A stretch of 64,000 nucleotides of DNA. Origin: Luteibacter sp. Its GTDB lineage: Bacteria > Pseudomonadota > Gammaproteobacteria > Xanthomonadales > Rhodanobacteraceae. Positions 9,948 through 22,106 of this stretch are shown piece by piece; positions within the stretch are counted from its first letter, which is position 1; the number at the start of each line of letters is the position of its first letter. The notes beneath the pieces were generated by a model. It searched no databases. It saw only the letters and a program-made list of their open reading frames with translations, and was not told the DNA's origin. The stretch spans positions 62,001 to 126,000 of the forward strand of contig NZ_WNDO01000001.1 in NCBI RefSeq assembly GCF_009912395.1, in the 5' to 3' direction. Position numbers and translations under genes: made by a program.

Positions 9948-10648
9948 GCGGCTTTCCTTGCGGACAGAACGTAATTCACCGAGGTATTGCCCGACAGGCT
10001 CGCGTTGCGCGTGATCGGGTTGTACGCCAGCCCCTTGATGTCCTCCAGTTCGAGATCGAACTGGCGCAGCATGCCGGCCACCTCGGAGGGTTTGAGGAAC
10101 TGCGCGTAATGATGCGTGCCGCGCGGCAGCAGGCGCATGAGGTACTCCGCGCCGACGATGGCCGCACCGAACGCGGCCGGCGTGCGATTGAGCGTGGACA
10201 GGAACAACTGGCCGCCCGGCTTGAGCATCGCCGCGAGATCGCGGATCAACACCAGCGGATCGGGGACATGCTCGATCATCTCCATGCAGCACACCACGTC
10301 GAACGAGGCGCCTTCGCTGGCAGCCAGTTCCTCGGACGATTGCACGCGGTAGTCGACGCTGAGGTTGGATTCGAACAGGTGAAGCTTGGCGATCTCGATC
10401 AGCTTCTCGCCGAGGTCGATCGCGGTGACATTCGCACCGGCGCGGGCCAGGGCCTCGCTCAGGAGGCCGCCGCCGCAACCCACGTCCACCACCTTCGCGC
10501 CGCGAAGGTGGGCACGGCCGCCCACGTAGGCGGCGCGCACGGGGTTGAGGTCGTGCAGTGGACGGGATTCGCCATCGGGATCCCACCAGCGGGCGGCGAG
10601 TTTTTCGAAGCGCGCGATTTCTTCCGCGCTGACGTTGGCATGGGACAT
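9944..10648 (-). CDS. ubiG: Ubiquinone biosynthesis O-methyltransferase
   Basis: 234 aa class I SAM-dependent methyltransferase that performs both O-methylations in ubiquinone synthesis. Visible: ARWWDPDGESRPLHDLNPVR, the SAM motif VVDVGCGGGLLSEALA, CMEMIEHVPDP, and the UbiG-typical LPRGTHHYAQFLKPSE with GLAYNPITR near the C-terminus. Part of a minus-strand operon with 4-base overlaps downstream. Upstream, 9 bases separate it from the YciI gene. The adjacent MTA/SAH deaminase may help clear the product S-adenosylhomocysteine (inference). Confidence 0.95.
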   Translation of the reverse strand: MSHANVSAEEIARFEKLAARWWDPDGESRPLHDLNPVRAAYVGGRAHLRGAKVVDVGCGGGLLSEALARAGANVTAIDLGEKLIEIAKLHLFESNLSVDYRVQSSEELAASEGASFDVVCCMEMIEHVPDPLVLIRDLAAMLKPGGQLFLSTLNRTPAAFGAAIVGAEYLMRLLPRGTHHYAQFLKPSEVAGMLRQFDLELEDIKGLAYNPITRNASLSGNTSVNYVLSARKAA

Positions 10649-10657
10649 GGGGCTACC

Positions 10658-10927
10658 TCAACTGAAACGGCGCACGCGCCACTCATGGATAGTGAGCGTC
10701 GACGAGCCGCTGGTGTGCAGCGGATCGTCATGGGCGATACGGGTGGCCTCCTCGAGGCTGCCTGCGCGCAGCAGGTAGGCGCCGCCGGTGCCGTCGGTGA
10801 ACGGACCGGTCGTGTCGAGCGCGCCTTTGGCGATCAGGTCATCGAGGAAGGTCTTGTGGGCTTCGCCGGCCGAGGCCTGGAACGCAGGCTTGCGAATGGC
10901 GAGAATGAGGTACAGGTGGTCGGTCAT
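10658..10927 (-). CDS. YciI-family protein
   Basis: 89 aa. Small alpha/beta dimeric YciI/YCII domain: MTDHLYLILAIRKP, then HKTFLDDLIAKGALDTTGPF with the conserved His, GGAYLLRAGSLEEATRIAHDDP, and HEWRVRRFS at the end. The conserved His and Asp pair is present. Biochemical role in this setting unknown. Start overlaps the amidohydrolase stop by 4 bases, placing it inside the operon between the deaminase and ubiG. Confidence 0.85.
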   Translation of the reverse strand: MTDHLYLILAIRKPAFQASAGEAHKTFLDDLIAKGALDTTGPFTDGTGGAYLLRAGSLEEATRIAHDDPLHTSGSSTLTIHEWRVRRFS

Positions 10928-12261
10928 GCCGGGTCCTCCGCGGCGATGCGTTCACGCCAGCCACGCGCCTTCTCGCGGATGGCGTCGATGTCGACGTCGA
11001 CCAGGCGCTTGTTCGCGAGCTTGCGCGCGCCGTCGATCCACACGTCGCTGACCTGGTGGCGGCCCGTGGCGTACACGAGCTGCGAAGCCACATGGTAGAG
11101 CGGCTGGGTTTCGAGGTCGTCGAGACGCACCGCGGCGAGGTCGGCGCGCTTGCCCGGCTCGATCGAGCCGACGCGGTCGCCCAGACCGATGGCCCTGGCG
11201 CCGTTGAGCGTGGCCGCGCGCAGCGCGCTGGCCGCGTCGAAGGCGGCCGCGTCACCGGCCACGGCCTTGGCGAGCATCGCGGCGGTGCGCATTTCGCCGA
11301 ACATGTCCAGGTCGTTGTTGGACGCGCAGCCGTCGGTGCCGATGCACACGTTCACGCCCGCCTTGCGCAGCTTCTCTGCCGGGCAGAAGCCCGAGGCCAG
11401 CTTGAGGTTGGATTCCGGGCAATGCACCACCGAGACGCCGGCAGCGGCGCAGGCGGCGATCTCGCCGTCGGTGAGCTGAGTCATGTGCACGGCGATGAGA
11501 CGCTCGTTGACCAGGCCCAGCTTCTGCAGGCGCGCGAACGGACGGATACCGTCCTTCGCGGCGCCCTCTTCCACTTCCTGCGCCGTCTCATGCGTGTGCA
11601 GGTGCACGGGGATGTCGAGCTGGTCGGACAGCACGCGGATGCGCTCGAAGTTCTCGTCGGACACCGTGTACGGCGCGTGCGGCGCGAAGGCGGTGGTCAG
11701 CAACGGCTCGCCACGCAGCGAGTCGTGCACTTCCTCGGCGCGCTGGAAGTATTCGTCGGAGGTCTTCGCCCAGGGCGTGGGGAAGTCGATGATCGGCAGG
11801 CCGATCACCGCGCGGAAGCCCATCCGGCGATACGTCGCCGCGATGACATCCGGAAAGAAGTAGTTCTCGTTGGCGCAGGTGGTGCCGCCACGGATCATCT
11901 CGGCGACGGCCAGTTCCACGCCGTCGCGGATGAAGTCCGGACCCATCACGCGGCCTTCGGCCGGCCAGATGTGTTCCTGCAACCAGACCATCAGCGGCAG
12001 GTCATCCGCGAGGCCACGCAGCAGGGTCATGGGGTTGTGGGTGTGCGCGTTGACCAGGCCCGGGATGAGCGCATGCTCGGCAAGCGTGACGCGCTCGCGC
12101 GGCGTGTAGTGCTTGCGGGCCTCGTCGGTCGGGAGGATCGCAAGGATCTCGCCGCCGTGGATTGCCACGGAGTGGTCGTCGAGGACGATGCCGTGCGGCT
12201 CAACGGGGACGACCCAGCGGGCTTCGATAAGGAGGTCGATGTCGATCGGGGAAGAATTCAT
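10924..12261 (-). CDS. mtaD: 5'-methylthioadenosine/S-adenosylhomocysteine deaminase (TRZ/ATZ amidohydrolase)
   Basis: 445 aa. Mononuclear amidohydrolase. Metal ligands are seen in GLVNAHTHNPMTLLRG (HxH), VHLHTHETAQEV, VHMTQL and the catalytic Asp of IGTDGCASNNDLDMF. PLMVWLQEHIWPAEG is typical of the MTA/SAH/guanine-type deaminase branch of the TRZ/ATZ family. Length and position upstream of ubiG match the Pseudomonas 5'-methylthioadenosine deaminase. The exact substrate (MTA, SAH or adenosine) is inferred. Stop overlaps the YciI start; its own ATG follows directly after the stop of the upstream secreted protein. Confidence 0.88.
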   Translation of the reverse strand: MNSSPIDIDLLIEARWVVPVEPHGIVLDDHSVAIHGGEILAILPTDEARKHYTPRERVTLAEHALIPGLVNAHTHNPMTLLRGLADDLPLMVWLQEHIWPAEGRVMGPDFIRDGVELAVAEMIRGGTTCANENYFFPDVIAATYRRMGFRAVIGLPIIDFPTPWAKTSDEYFQRAEEVHDSLRGEPLLTTAFAPHAPYTVSDENFERIRVLSDQLDIPVHLHTHETAQEVEEGAAKDGIRPFARLQKLGLVNERLIAVHMTQLTDGEIAACAAAGVSVVHCPESNLKLASGFCPAEKLRKAGVNVCIGTDGCASNNDLDMFGEMRTAAMLAKAVAGDAAAFDAASALRAATLNGARAIGLGDRVGSIEPGKRADLAAVRLDDLETQPLYHVASQLVYATGRHQVSDVWIDGARKLANKRLVDVDIDAIREKARGWRERIAAEDPA

Positions 12262-13062
12262 TCAGTGCCTCAGGGAAGCCGGATACCAGAAATCGCGGAA
12301 CATATCGGAACCGTAGGACTTTCCATCGTAATGGAGCATCGTACGGACGGTTCGCGTGCCCGTCTGCTTAAAGTCGCCATCACTGTCTTGCGTGCGCGTG
12401 ACATGGGCGGTGAGGGAGAGGTCGGCGAAGCCGTGGCTCGTCGTCTTTTCTACCGCGATGGTCATGTGCGCGGATTCGCTGACGCTGCCCGAACGGGGCA
12501 TGCACGACGTGCCTTCGATCTGCGCCCAGCCATCGAGATTGCTGCCGAACACAGCGCGCAAGCGGTCGCCTTCGCGGATCCAGAGCGTCAGTTCCGACGA
12601 GGCGTCGGCGTCCGGACAGCTCGCGCCGCGCGCGCTGCTGGAAAACACGACACCGAAGGCCCGAACCTCGGGTGAAAGACGATACGGAGCGGTGTCGATG
12701 CGATAGCTGCCGACCTCGGTCGAGGCGTCCTCCTCGATGGTGGAGCGATCGGCGGCGAGCACCTTGCCGCCCGCGACCAGGGCAACCACCTGCTCCTTCG
12801 AGCCATCCTGCGAGCCCGGGCCTTCGTGCTTCGTGTCGAAGGCGATCGCGGCGATGGTGGTACCCGCGCTGCCGGGCATGGCCTTGCAGCTCGCCGCGGC
12901 GATGAGGCCACCGTCCTCGGTCCAGGACACGAGCTTGCCGTGGATGCCCGCCCAGGACGCCACGGCGGCGACCACGCCATCCGCGCAGGGCTGCTCGTCG
13001 GCATGGGCCAACGGAGCCCCCGCGAGGGCCAGCAGGGGCAGGAAACGTAGGATCGAGCGCAT
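12262..13062 (-). CDS. Secreted protein of unknown function
   Basis: 266 aa. N-terminus MRSILRFLPLLALAGAPLAHA is a clear signal peptide. The mature part has no recognised domain; it has four widely spaced cysteines (QPCADG, ASCKAM, ASCPDAD, TSCMPRS), which suggests two disulfides in a periplasmic beta-rich fold. Start set at ATG 13062 because the signal sequence begins there and AGGA precedes it; the open frame continues 21 codons further upstream into the efp terminator. No gap to the deaminase ATG, so it appears to be the first gene of the operon. Confidence 0.75.
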   Translation of the reverse strand: MRSILRFLPLLALAGAPLAHADEQPCADGVVAAVASWAGIHGKLVSWTEDGGLIAAASCKAMPGSAGTTIAAIAFDTKHEGPGSQDGSKEQVVALVAGGKVLAADRSTIEEDASTEVGSYRIDTAPYRLSPEVRAFGVVFSSSARGASCPDADASSELTLWIREGDRLRAVFGSNLDGWAQIEGTSCMPRSGSVSESAHMTIAVEKTTSHGFADLSLTAHVTRTQDSDGDFKQTGTRTVRTMLHYDGKSYGSDMFRDFWYPASLRH

Positions 13063-13085
13063 GGGGAGCATCCTGGTCACCATAA

Positions 13086-13120
13086 AGAAACGGCACGGCG
13101 CCCCGGGGGCCGCCGTGCCG
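13086..13120 (-). terminator. Terminator after efp
   Basis: Stem CGGCACGGCG pairs with CGCCGTGCCG around a CCCCGGGGGC loop. On the minus strand the stem is followed by TTTCTTTATGG. It lies between efp and the operon headed by the secreted protein. Confidence 0.8.
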
Positions 13121-13145
13121 ATCAACCGTGCGAAAACCGGCTGCC

Positions 13146-13727
13146 TTACTTGACGCGGCTGTCGTACTCGCCGGTGCGGGTATCGACCTTGATGATTTCG
13201 TCCTGGTTGACGAAGAGCGGCACGCGGACCACGGCACCGGTTTCCAGGGTGGCCGGCTTGCCGCCGCCGCCCGAGGTGTCACCACGGACGCCCGGATCGG
13301 TCTCGACGATCTTCAGCTCGACGAACTTCGGCGCCTGGACGGCGATGATCTGGGTTTCGTTGAAGAGGGTGATCTGGCACTCCTCGTCGCCCTTGAGCCA
13401 CTTCCAGGCGTCGCCCATGGCGGCCAGGTTGGCGCGGTACTGCTCGAAGGTCTCCGAATGCATGAAGATCCACTCGCGGTCGTTGCCGGTGCCCTCGATG
13501 TACGAGAACGAGGCGTCGGTGTCGACGGCGTTGGCTTCCTCGTAGGAGTCGCTCGACTTCAGGGTGAGCTCGGTGGTGCGGCCGTCCTTCAGGTTGCGCA
13601 CGCGAATACGGGTGAACGCCTGGCCCTTACCCGGCTTGATGAAGTCGGCTTCGGTGATGACCCAGGGATCACCATTGTGAAGGATCTTCTTGCCCGTTTT
13701 GACGTCATTAAGGCCAAGGGTCGCCAT
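13146..13727 (-). CDS. efp: Elongation factor P
   Basis: 193 aa. Rescues ribosomes stalled at polyproline. N-terminal KOW-like domain [15 protein letters not shown]; Lys34 in [10 protein letters not shown] is the residue that EpmA/EpmB modify with beta-lysine. C-terminal OB domains end in GEYDSRVK. The modification enzyme epmB lies divergently, 88 bases away, which supports the (R)-beta-lysyl route over rhamnosylation (Lys34 rather than Arg32-type). epmA is not in the window. Note a C-terminal insertion-like [19 protein letters not shown] that matches the normal family. Confidence 0.96.
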   Translation of the reverse strand: MATLGLNDVKTGKKILHNGDPWVITEADFIKPGKGQAFTRIRVRNLKDGRTTELTLKSSDSYEEANAVDTDASFSYIEGTGNDREWIFMHSETFEQYRANLAAMGDAWKWLKGDEECQITLFNETQIIAVQAPKFVELKIVETDPGVRGDTSGGGGKPATLETGAVVRVPLFVNQDEIIKVDTRTGEYDSRVK

Positions 13728-13767
13728 GCGTTTCTTGCTCCAGAGGTGAATCCGCCCGCCGGGCGGC

Positions 13768-13773
13768 TAAAAT
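13768..13773 (+). promoter_or_regulatory. -10 element of epmB
   Basis: TAAAAT in the context GGCTAAAATAG, 43 bases before the epmB start and inside the divergent efp/epmB spacer. Typical AT-rich island in an otherwise GC-rich spacer. The -35 is not clear. Confidence 0.4.
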
Positions 13774-13815
13774 AGGGGGCTATCGGGGGCCATATGGCCC
13801 GCCCCAAGGCCGACC

Positions 13816-14841
13816 ATGATAACCGCAAGCCCCACCTCCCGCCTATCCGCGCCCGCCACGGGCTGGCGCGAGCTTTGGCGGGACGCCATCACGGACGCCG
13901 CCGAGCTGCTGGCCGCCGTGGGCCTGGCCCACCGCACCGACCTGCTGCCTCCGGACGACGCCGGCTTCCCGCTGCGCGTACCGCGCGGCTTCGTGACCCG
14001 CATGCGCCAGGGCGACCCGGACGACCCCCTGCTGCTCCAGGTGCTACCACGCCAGGCGGAGCACGTCGAGGCGCCTGGCTACACGGTGGACGCCGTGGGC
14101 GACATGGCCTCCCGGGCCAGCCATGGCGTGCTGCACAAATACGACGGTCGCGCCCTGCTGATCGCCAGCGGCTCCTGCGCCGTGAACTGCCGCTACTGCT
14201 TCCGCCGCCACTTCCCCTACGGGGACGAGATCGCCGCCGCGTCGCAGTGGCGCGAGGCCCTGGCCCACGTGGCGGCCGATACCTCGATCCGCGAGCTGAT
14301 CCTGTCCGGCGGCGATCCCCTGTCGTTGGCGACGCACAAGCTCGAGGAATTGACCCAGGGCCTTGCCGCCCTACCCCACGTAATCCGCCTGCGTATCCAT
14401 ACGCGCCTGCCCGTGGTGTTGCCGGAGCGCATCGACGACGCCTTCGTGGCCTGGCTGTCCGCGCTGCCGCTGCAAAAGGTGGTGGTGCTGCACGCCAACC
14501 ACGCCAACGAGTTCGACGCGGGCGTGGACGCCGCCTGCGCCCGCCTGCGCGATGCCGGCGCCACGCTGCTCAACCAGTCCGTGCTGCTGGCCGGCGTGAA
14601 CGACGACGCCGACACCCTGGCCGCAATGTGTGAACGCTCGTTCGCCGCGGGCGTGCTGCCCTACTACCTGCATCAGCTCGACAAGGTCACCGGCGCGGCG
14701 CACTTCGAGGTGCCCGACGACAAGGCGCTCGGCCTCGTCGACGCGCTGCGCGCCCGGCTTCCCGGGTACCTCGTCCCAAAACTCGTACGTGAATTGCCCG
14801 GGGACCCGTCGAAACGCCCCGTTGCCGATTCGGCGCGCTAG
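13816..14841 (+). CDS. epmB: EF-P beta-lysylation protein EpmB (lysine 2,3-aminomutase family)
   Basis: 341 aa radical-SAM enzyme that converts (S)-alpha-lysine to (R)-beta-lysine for attachment to EF-P by EpmA. The Fe-S cysteines are C121, C125 and C128 in CAVNCRYCFRRHFPY. Also seen: ILSGGDPLSL, RIHTRLPVVLPERI, and LPYYLHQLDKVTGAAHF. Length is that of EpmB rather than the longer clostridial lysine aminomutases. AAGG precedes the ATG by about six bases. It is transcribed away from efp, a functional pairing. Confidence 0.94.
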   Translation: MITASPTSRLSAPATGWRELWRDAITDAAELLAAVGLAHRTDLLPPDDAGFPLRVPRGFVTRMRQGDPDDPLLLQVLPRQAEHVEAPGYTVDAVGDMASRASHGVLHKYDGRALLIASGSCAVNCRYCFRRHFPYGDEIAAASQWREALAHVAADTSIRELILSGGDPLSLATHKLEELTQGLAALPHVIRLRIHTRLPVVLPERIDDAFVAWLSALPLQKVVVLHANHANEFDAGVDAACARLRDAGATLLNQSVLLAGVNDDADTLAAMCERSFAAGVLPYYLHQLDKVTGAAHFEVPDDKALGLVDALRARLPGYLVPKLVRELPGDPSKRPVADSAR

Positions 14842-14942
14842 TATGTCGATCTTCCGGTCGGCGACATGCGACCGGACCGCGTTTGGGGGAAGCGGGGCGG
14901 GTAACCGTTCCGCGGGGTGAACAAGGCGGCAACCGGAACGGC

Positions 14943-17003
14943 ATGAAACACGACAACGTCATCAGGATCCTCTTCATCGAAGACTCGGTGGAAGACGCCG
15001 AGCTGTTGATCAACGTATTGCGCAATGGCGGCATCGCCGTGCGTCCCGCAAGGGCCACGAAGGACGAGGAGGTCCATGCCGCCCTCGACGAGCTCCAGCC
15101 GGACCTCGTCGTCCTGAATCCCGCGGTGCCCGGCATCGAGACGTCGGCGGTCATGCGCCGTATCGACGCCAGCGGCCGCGACATGACCCTGGTCGCCGTG
15201 GTCGACGGCATGGACACCGACACCGTCGCGGACCTGTTCGCCAGCGGTGCGCAGGGCGTGGCGCTGCGCCGCCACTCCGACCAGGTGCTGGCGGTGGTGA
15301 GGCGCGAATTCGAGGCACTGTCCACGCGTCGACAACTGCGTCGCATGGAGACCTCGCTGCGCGAGACCGAGCGGCGTTGCGACGCCCTGCTCGACTCGTC
15401 CCGCGATGCCATCGCCTATGTCCACGAAGGCATGCACGTCAGGGTAAACCAGGCCTTCCTCGAGGCCTTCGGCTTCACCGAGGCGGACGACGTGATCGGC
15501 CTGTCGATCCTCGACCTCGTGGCGAACAGCCACGCCGACGAGCTGAAGGCGGTGCTGCGCGGCCTGTCGCGCGGCGAAAAACACGCACCGCTGGACCTGG
15601 TCGCGCGCCGCGACGACGACCGGACCTTCAAGGTGGTGGCCGAGTTCGCCCCCGCGTCCTATGAAGGCGAGGCCTGCGTGCAGATTGTCTTCCGCCAGCA
15701 GGCCGTCGATCCGGCGCTGGTGGCTCAGCTGCAGCGCGACCCGGTCACCGGCCTGTTCAATCGCGCGCGTACCCTCGAACACATCGACCAGGCGGTCGCT
15801 TCGGCAGCCGGCGGCAACGAAGGGCAGGCCGTGTTGCTGCTCGAACCCGACAACTGGAAGGACATCGTCGCCAGCGTCGGCATCGGCAATGCCGACCGCG
15901 TCCTGTCGACCCTGGCGAGACGGGTCGAGGACGTGATCGACGACGAGGATGTCGTCGGCGTCCTTGGCGACCATACGCTCGGCTTCATCCTCGGCTCACG
16001 CGGCGACCTCGAGCACTCGGCCCTCGCCGAGCGTCTGCGCACGACCGTGGCCGAGCACATCTTCGACGCGGGCAGCCGCTCGGTCACCCTCAGCGTCACC
16101 ATCGGCGGCGCCCTGCTCGCCGAGAAGAACGCCAACGCCGAGACCGTGCTCGACCAGGCCAGCGCCGCGCTGCGCAACGCCCAGAACCAGGGCGGCAACC
16201 GGGTGGAACTGCACGACCCCAGCGCCCGCGAGAAGGCGGAAGCCGAGCGCGAGCAGTACTGGCTGGACCTGGTCAAGGAGGCCCTGGCCGACGACGGCCT
16301 GCGCCTGTACCACCAGCAGATCATCAGCCTGCAGGACGCCGCCGGCGAGTTCTACGAGATCCTGATCCGCATGCGCGGCCCCAAGGGCGACGTGCTGCCG
16401 TCGTACTTCCTGCCCGTCGCCGAGCGCAACGGCCTGCTGCCAGCCATCGACCGCTGGGTGCTGGGCCATGCCATCGACGCCCTCGCTCATCGCGAAAAGG
16501 ACGGCCTGACCACCACCTATTTCGTGAAGATCACCCTGCAATCGGTCGAGGACCCCGACCTGCTGCCCTGGTTGAAGCGCCGCCTGGAAACCGCGCGCCT
16601 GCGCCGCAGCACCCTCGTGATCGAGATGCCCGAATCCAAGGTGCTTACCAGCCTGCGTCCGGTTCAGGAGTTCGTGAGCGGCTGGCGCAAGTCTGGCGGC
16701 CGCTTCGCGATCGAGCAGTTCGGCTCGGGCCTCAACTCGTTCCAGATGCTGACCCACGTCGAGGCCGACTACCTGAAGATCGACCGCAGCTTCATGACCG
16801 ACCTGCCTCAGCATCCGCAAAACCAGAAGAAGATCGCCGACATCTGCCGCGAGGGCCATGCCTCGGGCAAGCAGACCGTGGCCGAATGGGTGGAGGACGC
16901 CGTCAGCACCTCCCTACTGTTCGCCTGCGGCGTCGATTTCGTGCAGGGCAACTTCCTCCAGAAGCCCGCCAAGGTGCTCGCCGAGGAATACATGCCCCTG
17001 TGA
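14943..17003 (+). CDS. fimX: FimX-like REC-PAS-GGDEF-EAL protein with degenerate c-di-GMP domains
   Basis: 686 aa. Domain order: receiver-like (~5-120), PAS (~150-260), GGDEF (~275-430), EAL (~440-686). Each catalytic site is altered. The receiver phosphoacceptor position reads VLNPAVPG (Asn for Asp). The GGDEF loop reads GVLGDHTLGF. The EAL motif is EILIRM, and the DDFG metal loop is EQFGSG. This fits FimX, which binds c-di-GMP through a non-catalytic EAL domain and controls type IV pilus assembly with PilZ/PilB. The pilus link is inferred from architecture; no pil genes are near. ATG 14943 chosen because the receiver begins there; 20 upstream codons are left out. Confidence 0.82.
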   Translation: MKHDNVIRILFIEDSVEDAELLINVLRNGGIAVRPARATKDEEVHAALDELQPDLVVLNPAVPGIETSAVMRRIDASGRDMTLVAVVDGMDTDTVADLFASGAQGVALRRHSDQVLAVVRREFEALSTRRQLRRMETSLRETERRCDALLDSSRDAIAYVHEGMHVRVNQAFLEAFGFTEADDVIGLSILDLVANSHADELKAVLRGLSRGEKHAPLDLVARRDDDRTFKVVAEFAPASYEGEACVQIVFRQQAVDPALVAQLQRDPVTGLFNRARTLEHIDQAVASAAGGNEGQAVLLLEPDNWKDIVASVGIGNADRVLSTLARRVEDVIDDEDVVGVLGDHTLGFILGSRGDLEHSALAERLRTTVAEHIFDAGSRSVTLSVTIGGALLAEKNANAETVLDQASAALRNAQNQGGNRVELHDPSAREKAEAEREQYWLDLVKEALADDGLRLYHQQIISLQDAAGEFYEILIRMRGPKGDVLPSYFLPVAERNGLLPAIDRWVLGHAIDALAHREKDGLTTTYFVKITLQSVEDPDLLPWLKRRLETARLRRSTLVIEMPESKVLTSLRPVQEFVSGWRKSGGRFAIEQFGSGLNSFQMLTHVEADYLKIDRSFMTDLPQHPQNQKKIADICREGHASGKQTVAEWVEDAVSTSLLFACGVDFVQGNFLQKPAKVLAEEYMPL

Positions 17004-17012
17004 CGGCCCGGG

Positions 17013-18421
<1,409 letters not shown>

Positions 18422-18435
18422 CCGAGGATTTGCTT

Positions 18436-18502
18436 GTAGGAGCGCGCTTGCGCGCGATGGGTGCTTGCCGCGACCGGTGATCGCGCGCAAGCGCGCTCCT
18501 AC
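18436..18502. repeat. REP-like palindrome pair (copy b)
   Basis: GTAGGAGCGCGCTTGCGCGC and its inverse, separated by a ~26-base loop starting GATGGGTGCTTGCCGCG. The loop start resembles those of copies f and g. Confidence 0.88.
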
Positions 18503-18532
18503 AAAAGCTGTCCCACACCGCGACGCCCCAAC

Positions 18533-18564
18533 AAAAAACGCCAGTCTTTCGACTGGCGTTTTTT
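18533..18564. terminator. Bidirectional terminator between purB and purA
   Basis: A-run, stem ACGCCAGTC with GACTGGCGT around TTTC, then a T-run. Works on both strands for the convergent genes purB and purA. Confidence 0.93.
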
Positions 18565-18586
18565 GTTTACCCGATGACCGAATCGA

Positions 18587-20816
<2,230 letters not shown>

Positions 20817-20820
<4 letters not shown>

Positions 20821-21944
20821 TGGGCGTTCCCCTGCGCGTTCGGCTCGGTGGTCGCGGACTGCACGACGGTGCCCACGCCCGGCACGTTGCGGACGGTCGT
20901 GTTCGACGAGCCTTCCACCGGCAACTGGATGATGTTCTTGCCGTTGGTGCCGTCGATGACCTTGGGATTGCCGGCCATCACTTCCTCCACGGTTTCCAGC
21001 CAGAGGCGACGACGGGTCACTTCGGGCGCGGCCTTGTATTCCTTGAGCAGCAGGTTGAAGCGCTCGACGTCACCGTTGGCGCGAGCGATACGCTCGACAC
21101 GCTCGGCCTCCGCCTCGGCGCCGATACGCGCGGCATCGCCACGGGCCACCGGTACCACCTGGCTTTCGTAGGCACGCGCCTTGTTCTCTTCGCTCTGCTT
21201 GTCTTCGCGGGCGGCGTTGACGTCGTCGAAGGCGTCCTTCACTTCCTTCGGCGGAGCCACGTTCTGGAAGCTGACGCCGGTCACGGTGACACCCGCGTCG
21301 TACTTGTCGAGCGTGGCCTGGAGGATGTCCCGGGTCTGCTGCTGCAGGGTTTCCTTCGCCGCGGGCGCGACACCGGCGGCGGGCGCCTGGTCCGGCGCCG
21401 TCGGATCGGCACCCGGCGTGGTCAGGATGTTGTCCATGATGTTGGCGCCCACCACCGAACGCACGGCCGCCTCGGCCGCGCTCGAGATGGTGCCGTTCTC
21501 GATGTCGGCGTTCGAGTACAGGAACTTGCGGGCATCCGCCACCTGGTACTGGACGTTGAAATCGATCGCGATGATGTTCTCGTCGCGGGTCAGCATCGAC
21601 ACGTTGTCCGAGATGGAGCGGATCTGGGTAGTCTCGACCTTGGTGACCGTCTCGATCGGGCTCGGCGCCTTGAGATGGAAGCCGGGCGGCAGGATGCGCG
21701 AGAACTCGCCGAAGCGCAGCACCACGCCGACCTGGCGCGCATCGATCACCGTGTAGCTGGACACCAGCAACCAGGCCACGATGAACACACCCACGATGGC
21801 CGTGACGCCACCGCTACCGGCACCAAACTTGCCGAAGCGGGATTTGAGATTCTTGATCGCGCCGTCGAGGTCGGGCTTGCGCCCGCCTTGCCGGTTGCGG
21901 TTCCAGGGATCCTTCTGGCCGTTACCGGGTTCGTTCCAAGCCAT
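20817..21944 (-). CDS. hflK: FtsH protease activity modulator HflK
   Basis: 375 aa. N-terminal Gly/Asn/Arg-rich cytoplasmic segment (MAWNEPGNGQKDPWNRNRQG), one transmembrane helix at ~45-65, then Band-7: YTVIDARQVGVVLRFGEFSR, GFHLKAPSPIETVTKVETTQ, VQYQVADARKFLYSN. Contains an Ala/Pro-rich insertion around residue 180-200 (PGADPTAPDQAPAAGVAPAA) not typical of E. coli HflK. First gene of hflKC; the 162-base spacer to hflX carries no clear feature. Confidence 0.94.
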
Positions 21945-22106
21945 GGGCGGCAGTCTCCTTCGGGGACCGGAGGGTGGGCGGCTGGCAAGCCTTGATCAGG
22001 CCGACACGGCAAGAGCGAACGGCGGGCGTCATATCGACCCGGCGCCGCGCCGGATCGGCACGCAAACAGTGGCAATTCTACCAGAAGGCCATGGCGATGC
22101 GGCGGG

